Shown here: positions 1 through 7,519 of the stretch, one piece after another
Numbering within the stretch: position 1 is the stretch's first letter
Layout of the letters: each line of letters opens with the position of its first letter
Assembly: GCA_965204915.1 (NCBI GenBank)
Contig: OZ242023.1
Span: forward strand, 5,084,001 to 5,148,000
Source of the DNA: HK1 sp965204915
GTDB taxonomy: Bacteria > Pseudomonadota > Gammaproteobacteria > HK1
Length of the DNA stretch: 64,000 nt
Direction of reading: 5' to 3'
Program-made: the position numbers and the translations under genes
The notes under the pieces: generated by a model
Databases searched by the model: none
What the model was told of the DNA's origin: nothing
The model's input: only the letters and a program-made list of their open reading frames with translations

Positions 1-70
1 CGGCCGCCACCAGCCGCCGCACCACACTGGAGCCGATGAACCCTGCTCCGCCGGTGACCAGAAACCTCAT
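1..70 (-). CDS. rfbB: dTDP-glucose 4,6-dehydratase, N-terminal fragment (cut by window edge)
   Basis: Only the first 23 codons are inside the window. They begin MRFLVTGGAGFIGSSVV, the glycine-rich NAD-binding start (GGAGFIGS) of extended short-chain dehydrogenases. Next to rfbC this is most simply dTDP-glucose 4,6-dehydratase, which makes dTDP-4-keto-6-deoxyglucose for L-rhamnose synthesis. Another sugar-nucleotide epimerase/dehydratase cannot be excluded from so short a piece. Its ATG overlaps the stop of rfbC by four bases (ATGA), so the two genes are probably translationally coupled. Confidence 0.7.
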   Translation of the reverse strand, partial: MRFLVTGGAGFIGSSVVRRLVAA

Positions 71-660
71 GACGTTCCGCGCGGTGGGTCGGGCCGATAG
101 GAGAAAGGACTGTCGATATCGGCCAGTCTCGGCAGATCGCGGTCCTTCGGAGAGAGGATGGCCATGCCGGTGTCCAGCGGCCACGGGATCGCCAGATCCG
201 GATCGTCCCACACGATTCCCTCGTCACAGTCCGGCGCGTAGTAGCCGCTGACCTTGTAGAGGACTTCGGTATCGGGCTCCAGCGTCATGAAACCGTGAGC
301 GAAGCCGATCGGCACCAGGAGCTGATTCCATGCCTCGGCCGACAGCACCGCGCTCACGTGCCGGCCGTAGGTCGGCGAGCCGCGGCGCAGGTCCACCGCA
401 ACGTCGAACACCGCCCCCCGCACTACGCGCACCAGCTTGTCCTGCGCGAAGGGAGGCGTCTGGAAGTGCAGCCCGCGCACCGTCCATTTCCTGGCCGACA
501 GGGAATGGTTGTCCTGCACGAATTCGACGTCGACGCCGATCTCGGCAAGCGCCCGCCGGCTGTACACTTCGGAAAGGAAGCCGCGACGGTCACCGTGCTT
601 CTTCGGCGCCAACACCTTCACGGATGGAATACTCAGCTCCTCGATTCGCACCGCCGGCAT
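67..660 (-). CDS. rfbC: dTDP-4-dehydrorhamnose 3,5-epimerase
   Basis: A 197-residue cupin-fold epimerase that converts dTDP-4-keto-6-deoxyglucose to dTDP-4-keto-L-rhamnose in the cytoplasm. Visible family signatures are the KKHGDRRGFLSEVY start, the catalytic-histidine segment RGLHFQ, the second catalytic-site region PIGFAHGF, and the YYAPDCDEGIVWDDP segment near the C terminus. I place the start at the ATG at 660, which gives the family's usual N terminus. An in-frame ATG at 693 would add 11 atypical residues and has no Shine-Dalgarno sequence. It overlaps rfbB by ATGA. Together with the rhamnosyltransferase-like gene at 14486 it suggests a rhamnose-containing surface glycan. Confidence 0.9.
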   Translation of the reverse strand: MPAVRIEELSIPSVKVLAPKKHGDRRGFLSEVYSRRALAEIGVDVEFVQDNHSLSARKWTVRGLHFQTPPFAQDKLVRVVRGAVFDVAVDLRRGSPTYGRHVSAVLSAEAWNQLLVPIGFAHGFMTLEPDTEVLYKVSGYYAPDCDEGIVWDDPDLAIPWPLDTGMAILSPKDRDLPRLADIDSPFSYRPDPPRGTS

Positions 661-866
661 TCTCCCATCGGCTGGAGTGGATGGCCCCGCCATCGTGAGC
701 GGTCACGGCCCCGCGATACGTCGTCACCGCAAGGCAGCTTCGGGGGAGTGATCCTCGGCCGGATTCGAGTCGTCGTCTTCGGCAGGCAGCCTGGCAGGCG
801 CGTCCCGGCCGGGACACGGGGGAGGATGGAGCGCACCGGGCGATGCGTCAACCGCCCACCTTTTCG

Positions 867-929
867 GAACGCCTCGGCTTCGGGCGCCGTCATCGTGTCC
901 GCACCCGCACGCAACGTCGCGAGCAACGA
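867..929 (-). pseudogene. Fragment of the 3' end of an acyl-CoA dehydrogenase gene
   Basis: On the minus strand about 21 codons read SLLATLRAGADTMTAPEAEAF, nearly the same as the last residues of the acyl-CoA dehydrogenase at 3167-4954 (SLLATLRAGADTVMALEAEAF). The DNA is about 80% alike over roughly 60 bases and the two copies have the same orientation. No other part of the gene is present and the reading frame runs on into unrelated sequence, so this is a relic. The rest of the 661-1367 gap holds the inverted-repeat element at 955-1107 and the probable promoter region of the desaturase. Confidence 0.7.
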
Positions 930-954
930 TCGCGTGGGCGCAGGATGATCACTG

Positions 955-1107
955 CTCAAGTTTCGGGATTCAAAATGCCTGAATCAGGCGATGGATTCCC
1001 GCTTGCGCGGGAATGACGGCCAGCCTGAAAGCAACGCGTCTCGCTGAAATGACGTCATTCCCGCGCAAGCGGGAATCCATTTCGGTCAGCGAATCCCGAA
1101 ACTTGAG
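955..1107. repeat. Nested inverted-repeat element with two dRS3-like palindromes
   Basis: The outer arms, 955-971 and 1091-1107, are a perfect 17-bp inverted repeat beginning CTCAAGTTTCGGG. Inside them 991-1018 and 1053-1080 form a second perfect 28-bp inverted repeat. Each inner arm is itself a palindrome of the form ATTCCC-N8-GGGAAT (995-1014 and 1057-1076), the pattern called dRS3 in Neisseria and seen in many proteobacteria. The whole 153-bp unit could fold into a cruciform. It has no coding capacity and is best seen as a non-autonomous mobile or REP/MITE-like element. A related but imperfect hairpin lies at 50959-50977. Confidence 0.8.
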
Positions 1108-1367
1108 TCACTGGAACCCGACCGGCCATTCGTGGGTCGCGGAGGCGCGGCCCGAATATCCGGCGAGCGATCGGGACGTCTGCCGAGGACGTTCCGCGGG
1201 TCCGGGAGACGACCGGGAGGGATCGGGCTCCGATGCGCCGTTTGGCGGATGGCGCCCAGGACAGCCGTGCCGTCGGCCATGGGGACCCCGGCCGGGGGAG
1301 CCACCGTCTTGATCTTGCATGGGTTCGGCAGCAGGATTCGCGGACGCCGCCCATCCGGGAGAACCGC

Positions 1368-2516
1368 ATGAACCCCAAGGCGCAAGACGAGGCGCTGGCC
1401 GATCTGCCGCCTCTGGCCGAGGTGCGCAAGCACCGGCGGATTCGATGGTATCGATGTCCCATCGAGCCGGCGAAGCTCCGGGAGCTCGCCGAGCCCAGCG
1501 ATGCGCGGGGCCTGCTCCAGGCGACGGGCCACCTGGCGACGTGGGCGGCCACCGGTACCGCCGCCTGGGCTCTCTTCACCTACGAGATATGGTGGGGCTT
1601 CTGCATCGCCCTTTTCCTGCACGGCACCGTCGCTTCGTTCTTCACCGCCCCGCACCACGAGCTCTGCCACACCACCGTGTTCAAGACGAAACGGCTCAAC
1701 GACTTCTTCCTGATCGTCTTCTCCTTCCTCGGCTGGCTGAACTTCCACGTCTACAAGTTCAGCCACAGCTACCACCACCGCTTCACGCTGTTCCTGGAAG
1801 GGGATCGCGAGGAGGTGCTGCCGGTCGAGCCTTCGCTGCGCCCCCTCTACCTGTTGCAGTTGTTCACGGTCAACGTCACCGGCGGGTACCAGTCGCGGGG
1901 CTTGATTCCCACGCTGAAGAACTTCGTCGAGATCGCGCTGAACCGTTTCGGCAACCCCTTCAACTCCTGGGGCGCGGAGCTCTACGAAGGACATCCGGAA
2001 GAAAGGAGGAAGGCCGTGCGGTGGGCGCGGGGCGTGCTGCTCCTGCACGGAGCCGTGATCGTCTTTTCGATCGGGGCCGGGCAGCCCATCGTGGCGGTTC
2101 TCGTGTCCGGCTCGGTGTTCTTCGCCAACGGGCTCAGGTACTTCGTCGGCGTGCCCATGCACTGCGGGTTGCGGAGCGACGTCCCCGATTTCAGGAAATG
2201 CGTCCGCACCATCACCCTCGATCCCGTCTCGCAGTTCCTGTACTGGTACATGAACTGGCATCTCGAGCACCACATGTATGCCGCGGTCCCCTGCTACAAC
2301 CTCGAGAAGCTGCATCGCGCGGTCGCCCGCGACATGCCGGAGACGCGCACCCTGATCGGCGCCTGGAGGGAAATGCGCCATACCTGGAAGCGCCAGCGGA
2401 AGGACCCCGGTTACGAATACGACACCCCGGTTCCGGCGCCCGTGGCCGGCGGGCGGGAGGATGCCGGTCCGCTCGCGGCCTCCATCGGGGGGTTGGCCCC
2501 GCGGGCGCTGGCTTGA
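1368..2516 (+). CDS. Membrane fatty acid desaturase
   Basis: A 382-residue membrane di-iron desaturase that would introduce double bonds into acyl chains at the inner membrane. The three histidine boxes are present: HHELCH at residues 96-101, HSYHH at 133-137 and HLEHH at 298-302, with a further His at about 265. Hydrophobic segments lie at about 57-95, 112-130 and 225-262. The ATG at 1368 is chosen because GGGAGA precedes it by about five bases; an upstream in-frame ATG at 1233 adds non-conserved residues. It is followed after one base by a 2TM-domain gene, so the two probably form an operon. The substrate (phospholipid acyl chain, carotenoid or other) cannot be told from sequence. Confidence 0.88.
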   Translation: MNPKAQDEALADLPPLAEVRKHRRIRWYRCPIEPAKLRELAEPSDARGLLQATGHLATWAATGTAAWALFTYEIWWGFCIALFLHGTVASFFTAPHHELCHTTVFKTKRLNDFFLIVFSFLGWLNFHVYKFSHSYHHRFTLFLEGDREEVLPVEPSLRPLYLLQLFTVNVTGGYQSRGLIPTLKNFVEIALNRFGNPFNSWGAELYEGHPEERRKAVRWARGVLLLHGAVIVFSIGAGQPIVAVLVSGSVFFANGLRYFVGVPMHCGLRSDVPDFRKCVRTITLDPVSQFLYWYMNWHLEHHMYAAVPCYNLEKLHRAVARDMPETRTLIGAWREMRHTWKRQRKDPGYEYDTPVPAPVAGGREDAGPLAASIGGLAPRALA

Positions 2517-2517
2517 C

Positions 2518-2904
2518 ATGAGTACGCCGGCCGAGGGCGCCGGCCAGCGACCCGCTCCACTCGCGCGAGCCCACCGGTTCCTGCTCGACCGCTTCCGCAT
2601 CCATCTCCGGCTCTACCTTCTGCTGTGCGGCGGGCTCACCCTGGCCAACCTGTTCACGGGCGCGGGCTGGTGGTCGTTCGCACCGGTCTGTGGATGGGGG
2701 ATCGTACTCGCCTTTCATTACTTCTACGTCCGTGCGGTGAACGTGGACGACGACTGGGTCCGGGAGCGCACCGATGACCTCAGGGTGAGGAGCTACGACC
2801 TCGGCCACATCACCGATCTGGAGGAGCGGGTGGAGCAAGGTGACGAGAGCGTGCGCCCGGCCGCCGAGCGGGGTGGCCGAAAGGGCGGGAACGAAACGTC
2901 GTGA
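2518..2904 (+). CDS. 2TM-domain small membrane protein
   Basis: A 128-residue protein with a basic N terminus, two adjacent hydrophobic helices at about residues 31-50 and 51-72 separated by a GAGWWSFAPV turn, and a charged C-terminal tail. This matches the 2TM domain architecture (Pfam 2TM), often fused to or placed beside histidine kinases and other membrane enzymes; its function is not known. Its ATG starts one base after the desaturase stop, so co-expression is likely. A truncated relative lies at 33282-33419, sharing the motifs FLLDRFR and GWWSF. Confidence 0.75.
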   Translation: MSTPAEGAGQRPAPLARAHRFLLDRFRIHLRLYLLLCGGLTLANLFTGAGWWSFAPVCGWGIVLAFHYFYVRAVNVDDDWVRERTDDLRVRSYDLGHITDLEERVEQGDESVRPAAERGGRKGGNETS

Positions 2905-2923
2905 GGCCCCGGCCGGATGAAGA

Positions 2924-3142
2924 TCACTGGCTGAGCAAGTGGACGACGAAGCCGGCGATCGCGATCTGCGCGCCGATGAGTGCCGCAGCTTGAATCCACA
3001 ACGCGCGGTAGAGCTCGCCGCGGGTGACGAACTCGCCGCGCTCGGCGCCGGCCGCACCGCGCATTTCCGATACGATGGCTTCGGCTTGCGAGTCTCGATG
3101 CCGGTTGTTCGGCAACGTAGCATCGCGAAGAAGCGGATTCAT
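2924..3142 (-). CDS. Small single-pass membrane protein of unknown function
   Basis: A 72-residue protein with a polar N-terminal half containing many Glu and Arg residues and one C-terminal hydrophobic segment (about residues 48-69, IQAAALIGAQIAIAGFVV) ending at the C terminus. GAGAGGG lies about ten bases upstream of the ATG. I do not recognise a named family. Small proteins with a helical N-terminal stretch followed by a TM tail are common in proteobacteria. It sits convergent to the 2TM gene and upstream of the acyl-CoA dehydrogenase on the same strand. Confidence 0.5.
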   Translation of the reverse strand: MNPLLRDATLPNNRHRDSQAEAIVSEMRGAAGAERGEFVTRGELYRALWIQAAALIGAQIAIAGFVVHLLSQ

Positions 3143-3166
3143 CGGCCCGCATCCCTCTCCGCAAGC

Positions 3167-4954
3167 TCAGAACGCCTCCGCTTCCAGCGCCATGACCGTG
3201 TCCGCGCCCGCGCGCAGCGTCGCGAGCAGGGAGGCGGTGTTGGGCAGGAGGCGCCGGACGAAGAACCGCCCGGTGGCGAGCTTCGCCCGGTAGAAGCCGG
3301 TGTTGTCCCCCTCCTGCTTCGCAAGCGCAATCTCCGCGCTCTCGGCCCACATCCGCCCGAACGCGACGAGCGCCAGCAGACGGAGGTAGTCGTAGGAGGC
3401 GGCGCCGATCTCGTCCGGGTCACGCCTCGCCGCCTCGTTCAGCCACTGCGTGGCCTCGGTGAGCCGCCCGAGCGCCTTCGCCAGAGGGTCGAGGAATTCG
3501 TCGAGCCCGGCGACGCCGCGTCGCTTGGCGATGAACGTCGTCATCTCCGTGATGTACGCCCGGATCGCCCGCCCGCCGTGCATCGCGAGCTTCCGGCCGA
3601 CGAGGTCGAGGGCGTGGATGCCGTTCGCCCCCTCGTAGATCTGCGCGATGCGCGCATCGCGTACGAGCTGCTCCATGCCCCACTCCGCGATGTAGCCGTG
3701 GCCGCCGAACACCTGCTGGCACTGGTGGCAGCTCTCGAAGCCGTAGTCGGTGAAGAACGCCTTGATGACCGGGATCATCAGCCCCACGACGTCCCCGGCG
3801 GCCTCGCGGGTGGCCGGATCCGGGTGGCGCGTCGAGCGGTCGATCTGCAGGGAGGTCCACGCGATCAGCGCGCGGGCGCCCTCGTTGTAGGCGCGGGTGG
3901 TGAGCAGCATCCGCCGCACGTCGGGGTGGACGATGATCGGGTCGGCGGGCAGGTCCGGCGCGGCCGGGCCCTTGAGGCTGCGGCCCTGGAGCCGATCGCG
4001 GGCGTAGCCGGCCGCGTTCTGGTACGCGACCTCGGCCAGCGACAGCCCCTGCTGCCCGACCATGATGCGCTCGTAGTTCATCATCGAGAACATCGCCTGG
4101 AGCCCGCGATGCGGCTCGCCGATCAGGTAGCCGGTCGCGCCGTCGTAGTTCATCACGCAGGTGCTCGCGGCCTTGATCCCCATCTTGTGCTCGATGGAGC
4201 CGCAGTGGACCGCGTTGCGCTCCCCGAGCGAGCCGTCCTCCCCGGCGATGAACTTCGGCACGAGGAACATGCTGATGCCCTTCACCCCGGCGGGCGCGTC
4301 CGGCAGCCGGGCGAGCACCAGGTGGACGATGTTCTCGCTCAGGTCCTGCTCGCCGCCGGTGATGAAGATCTTGGTGCCGGTGACCCGGTAGCGCCCGTCG
4401 CCGGCCGGCTCGGCGCGGGTGCGCAGCAGCCCGAGGTCGGTGCCGCAGTGCGATTCCGTGAGGCACATGACCCCGGACCAGGTCCCCTCGATGAGCTTGG
4501 GCAGGTAGCGCCGGCGCAGCTCCTCGCCGGCGTGCTTGTCGATCGCGATGCAGGCGCCGTGGGTCAGGCCTCCGTAGAGCGCGAAGGCCAGGTTCGCCGA
4601 TTGCAGCATCTCCTCGACGAATATGCTGAGGGTGCCGGGCAGCCCCTGCCCGCCGAACTCCGGGTTGCACGACAGCCCGTTCCAGCCCCCTTTGACGAAC
4701 GCGCGGTAGGCGTCGCGGAACCCGCTCGGGGTGCGCACCGCCCCGTCCTCGAAGGTGCAGCCCTCCTGGTCCCCGGTCCGGTAGAGCGGGAACACCACGT
4801 TCTCGCAGAGCTTCGCCGCCTCTTCGAGCACCGGGTCGATCAGATCCCGGGTCACCTCCTCGAATCCGGGCAGGGCCGCGAACTCCCGCTCGGCGTCGAG
4901 GAGCTCGTGCAGCACGAACTTCATGTCCCTCAGCGGTGCCTGGTACGTTGCCAT
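3167..4954 (-). CDS. Acyl-CoA dehydrogenase, DmdC-like long type
   Basis: A 595-residue FAD-dependent acyl-CoA dehydrogenase of the long subfamily with an extra C-terminal domain, the group that includes 3-methylmercaptopropionyl-CoA dehydrogenase (DmdC) and several fatty-acid dehydrogenases. Features seen: the N terminus YQAPLRDMKFVLHELLD typical of this group, the EFGGQGLP region, FAD-contact segments LTESHCGTDLG and KIFITGGEQD, and the IYEGANGIHALDLVGRKL segment (about residue 438) that supplies the catalytic base region. Electrons would pass through ETF to the ETF-QO encoded directly upstream at 4976-6709. The exact substrate is not resolvable. Its last 20 codons are duplicated as a relic at 867-929. 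Confidence 0.88.
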   Translation of the reverse strand: MATYQAPLRDMKFVLHELLDAEREFAALPGFEEVTRDLIDPVLEEAAKLCENVVFPLYRTGDQEGCTFEDGAVRTPSGFRDAYRAFVKGGWNGLSCNPEFGGQGLPGTLSIFVEEMLQSANLAFALYGGLTHGACIAIDKHAGEELRRRYLPKLIEGTWSGVMCLTESHCGTDLGLLRTRAEPAGDGRYRVTGTKIFITGGEQDLSENIVHLVLARLPDAPAGVKGISMFLVPKFIAGEDGSLGERNAVHCGSIEHKMGIKAASTCVMNYDGATGYLIGEPHRGLQAMFSMMNYERIMVGQQGLSLAEVAYQNAAGYARDRLQGRSLKGPAAPDLPADPIIVHPDVRRMLLTTRAYNEGARALIAWTSLQIDRSTRHPDPATREAAGDVVGLMIPVIKAFFTDYGFESCHQCQQVFGGHGYIAEWGMEQLVRDARIAQIYEGANGIHALDLVGRKLAMHGGRAIRAYITEMTTFIAKRRGVAGLDEFLDPLAKALGRLTEATQWLNEAARRDPDEIGAASYDYLRLLALVAFGRMWAESAEIALAKQEGDNTGFYRAKLATGRFFVRRLLPNTASLLATLRAGADTVMALEAEAF

Positions 4955-4975
4955 CTGTCGTGATCTCCGTAGCCG

Positions 4976-6709
4976 TTACATGTTCGGATAGTTCGGGCCC
5001 CCGCCGCCTTCCGGGGCGATCCAGTGGATGTTCTGGGTCGGGTCCTTGATGTCGCACGTCTTGCAGTGCACGCAGTTCTGCGCGTTGATTTGCAGCCTCG
5101 GTCCACTCCCGTCCTCGTGCACGATCTCGTATACCCCCGCCGGGCAGTAGCGCTGCTCGGGGGCGTCGTACTCGGCGAGGTTGACGGTAATGGGCGTCGC
5201 ATCGTCCTTCAACGTGAGATGCACCGGCTGGTCTTCCTCGTGGTTGGTGTTGGAGAGGAAGACCGAGGAGTTCCGGTCGAAGCTCACGACGCCGTCGGGC
5301 TTCGGGTACTCGATGCGCGGGCATTCCGACGCCTTCTCGAGCGCGGCGTGGTCGGAGTGGTGGTGCAGCGTCCAGGGCGCCTTGCCCCGGAACACGTAGG
5401 TGTCGAGTCCGGAGTAGAGCATCCCGCCCCACAGCCCCCAGCGGAACGAGGGGCGGAGGTTGCGCACGCTATGGAGCTCGTCCCACAGCCAGGTGTTTTC
5501 GAGGCGGGTGCGGTAATCGGTGATTTCGGCGGCCCCGGCTTCGGGATCGGCTCGGGAGCCGACCCCCGAGACCCCGGTCTCGGAGGCTCCGGTCTCGGAG
5601 GTCGCGGCCTCCTGGTCCGCGGCCTCCAAGGCCGCGCCGCCGCTGCCGCCCAGCGCGTCGAAGATCGCCTCCGCCGCGGTGATCCCGGACTTCATCGCGG
5701 TATGCGTGCCCTTGATCTTCGGCACGTTCAGGAACCCCGCGGTGTCCCCCACCAGCAGCCCGCCGGGGAACGTGAGCCTCGGGATCGACTGGATGCCGCC
5801 TTCGCTGATTGCACGAGCGCCGTAGGCGATCCGCCGCCCGCCCTCGAACACGGTGCGGATCTTCGGATGGGTCTTGAAGCGCTGGAACTCCTCGAAGGGG
5901 CTCAAGTGCGGGTTGGCGTAGTCGAGGCCGACCACGAACCCCACCGCCACCTGGTGGTCTTCGAGGTGGTAGAGGAACGAGCCGCCGTAGGTCGAGCGGT
6001 CGAGCGGCCACCCCAGGGTGTGCACGATCAGCCCCGGCTCGTGCCGGGCCGGGTCGATCTCCCACAGCTCCTTGATGCCGATGCCGTAGGTCTGCGGATC
6101 GACTCCATTGCGCAGGTCGAAGCGCTCGAACAGCCCCTTGGTCAGGTGTCCCCGGCACCCCTCCGCAAAGACGGTCACCCGCGCGTGCAGCTCCACCCCC
6201 GGCTCGAAGCCCGCCTTCGGCTGCCCGTCGCGCCCCACCCCCATGTCCCGGGTCGCCACCCCCTTGACCGAGCCGTCCTCGTGGTAGAGCACCTCGGCGG
6301 CGGGAAAGCCCGGGAAGATCGAGACGTCGAGCGCCTCCGCCTGCTCGGCGAGCCAGCGGCAGAGGTTCCCGAGGCTGATGATGTAGTTGCCCGCGTTGTG
6401 CATCTGGGGCGGCGTCGGCAGCCGTACCGCCCCACCCCGGGTCAGGAAGAGGAACCGGTCCTCCCGCGCGGGGGTATGCAGCGGCGCCCCGCGCTCCTTC
6501 CAGTCCGGGAACAGCTCGTCGAGCGAGCGCGGCTCCAGCACTGCGCCGGAGAGGATGTGGGCGCCGACCTCGGATCCCTTTTCGACGATGCAGATCGAGA
6601 GGTCCGAGCCGTGCTCGGCGCAGAGCTGCCGCAGCCGGATGGCGGTGGACAGCCCCGACGGCCCCGCGCCGACGATGACCACGTCGAACTCCATCGACTC
6701 GCGTTCCAC
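4976..6709 (-). CDS. Electron transfer flavoprotein-ubiquinone oxidoreductase (ETF-QO)
   Basis: A 577-residue inner-membrane-associated flavo-iron-sulfur protein that moves electrons from reduced ETF to ubiquinone. It has the N-terminal FAD fold (VVIVGAGPSGLSTA), the ubiquinone-domain region GLDYANPHLSPFEEF, and the C-terminal 4Fe-4S cysteines (CPAGVYE, then CVHCKTCDI). I choose GTG at 6709 because GGAGG lies five bases upstream; GTG 6715 and ATG 6694 are alternatives. Unusual: residues about 356-391 are a Gly/Ala/Ser/Glu-rich insertion relative to typical ETF-QO, carrying a 15-bp tandem repeat at 5572-5601. It sits immediately upstream of the acyl-CoA dehydrogenase, with only 21 bases between them. 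Confidence 0.92.
   Translation of the reverse strand: MERESMEFDVVIVGAGPSGLSTAIRLRQLCAEHGSDLSICIVEKGSEVGAHILSGAVLEPRSLDELFPDWKERGAPLHTPAREDRFLFLTRGGAVRLPTPPQMHNAGNYIISLGNLCRWLAEQAEALDVSIFPGFPAAEVLYHEDGSVKGVATRDMGVGRDGQPKAGFEPGVELHARVTVFAEGCRGHLTKGLFERFDLRNGVDPQTYGIGIKELWEIDPARHEPGLIVHTLGWPLDRSTYGGSFLYHLEDHQVAVGFVVGLDYANPHLSPFEEFQRFKTHPKIRTVFEGGRRIAYGARAISEGGIQSIPRLTFPGGLLVGDTAGFLNVPKIKGTHTAMKSGITAAEAIFDALGGSGGAALEAADQEAATSETGASETGVSGVGSRADPEAGAAEITDYRTRLENTWLWDELHSVRNLRPSFRWGLWGGMLYSGLDTYVFRGKAPWTLHHHSDHAALEKASECPRIEYPKPDGVVSFDRNSSVFLSNTNHEEDQPVHLTLKDDATPITVNLAEYDAPEQRYCPAGVYEIVHEDGSGPRLQINAQNCVHCKTCDIKDPTQNIHWIAPEGGGGPNYPNM
5572..5601. repeat. 15-bp tandem repeat inside the ETF-QO gene
   Basis: Two near-identical 15-bp units ending in GGTCTCGGAGG lie head to tail within the low-complexity insertion of the ETF-QO coding sequence, and degenerate GGAGGC/GGCCTCC material continues on both sides. 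The unit is a multiple of three, so copy changes keep frame. It encodes repeated Glu-Thr-Gly-type residues in a loop outside the catalytic motifs. Confidence 0.6.
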
Positions 6710-6745
6710 GTTCACCTCCCCCTCGCCGGCCGCGGACGTCGAGGC

Positions 6746-7147
6746 TCACGGTGCCTCGAACGGATTGAGGAGCGCAAGCCCGCAGCCTTCGAAATCGCGC
6801 ACGTTCCGCGTGACGAGTGTGAGCTGGTGCACCTGCGCGGTAGCGGCGATGAGCATGTCCGCCTGCGTTCGAGGCTGGCCGAGCGTGCGGAGCTGTCCGC
6901 GTAGCGCGCCGGCGCGGCGGGCCACCGGTTCCGTGACCGGGAAGGTCTCGCACCGGTCGGTGAAGAACCGGTCCAGCAACGTCTCGATGCGCGGATTCGG
7001 CTTGCAGGCCAGGCCGAACCGGATCTCCTCGATGGTGACGACACTGACTCCGAACGGAGAAGCCGTGTCGGCGGCCCAGCGCTCGACGGCCGGGGCGGGC
7101 CGTGGCCGGCAGAGCTCTCCGATCACGTTGGTGTCAACCAGGATCAC
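6746..7147 (-). CDS. VapC-family PIN-domain toxin (ribonuclease)
   Basis: A 133-residue PIN-domain protein. The acidic metal-binding positions are visible: Asp5 in MILVDTNVIGE, the Glu pair in VVTIEEIRFG (about residue 40), Asp in TQADMLIAATA (about 98) and the late Asp in VTRNVRDFEG. PIN toxins of this type cleave RNA and are held inactive by the partner encoded just upstream. Its start overlaps the antitoxin stop by ATGA, the usual arrangement. It reads into the ETF-QO gene with only 36 bases between them, though co-transcription with ETF-QO is not implied by function. Confidence 0.88.
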   Translation of the reverse strand: MILVDTNVIGELCRPRPAPAVERWAADTASPFGVSVVTIEEIRFGLACKPNPRIETLLDRFFTDRCETFPVTEPVARRAGALRGQLRTLGQPRTQADMLIAATAQVHQLTLVTRNVRDFEGCGLALLNPFEAP

Positions 7148-7422
7148 GGCTCGTCCACCGGCCAGCCGGCTCGATCGCCCCGCCTGGGGATCTCCAGCGC
7201 ATACCCGTCTTCCTCGCAGATCCCGCGGATCTCGAAGAACACTTCGGCCAGCGTGTACACGGCCTGTTGCTCGCGAAGACGTTCCATCGTCTCGAGCGTG
7301 TCGGGGCTCACGACCGCGGCCACGAGCCGGTTGCGGCTGTATATCTTCTGCGGCTCGGTCCCGGAGCGCCGGACGACCTCCGAGAAACGCTGCTTCGCTT
7401 CACTGACTCGCCATCCGTCCAT
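7144..7422 (-). CDS. Phd/YefM-like antitoxin partner of VapC
   Basis: A 92-residue protein beginning MDGWRVSEAKQRFSEVVRRS, which matches the N-terminal DNA-binding part of Phd/YefM-type antitoxins (V-S-E-A-K-x-x-F-S-E-V-V). The C-terminal half would wrap the PIN toxin. I use the ATG at 7422; an upstream in-frame start at 7458 would add 12 residues with no family similarity. The start codon lies within a short palindrome (7418-7428) that could be the autoregulatory operator. Confidence 0.75.
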   Translation of the reverse strand: MDGWRVSEAKQRFSEVVRRSGTEPQKIYSRNRLVAAVVSPDTLETMERLREQQAVYTLAEVFFEIRGICEEDGYALEIPRRGDRAGWPVDEP

Positions 7423-7428
7423 GATGGA
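7418..7428. promoter_or_regulatory. Possible antitoxin operator
   Basis: TCCATGATGGA is a perfect 5-1-5 palindrome overlapping the antitoxin start codon, followed by further ATGGAYAT repeats up to about 7445. Antitoxins of this class usually bind palindromes around their own start. Short palindromes also occur by chance, so this is only a candidate. Confidence 0.3.
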
Positions 7429-7519
7429 TATGGTAGATGGACATGTCGTTCCAATCAAACCGGACCCCGCCGATCCCCGGATATGCCGCGATGGGGCGTG
7501 GTTGCAGGAAGAGGCCAGG

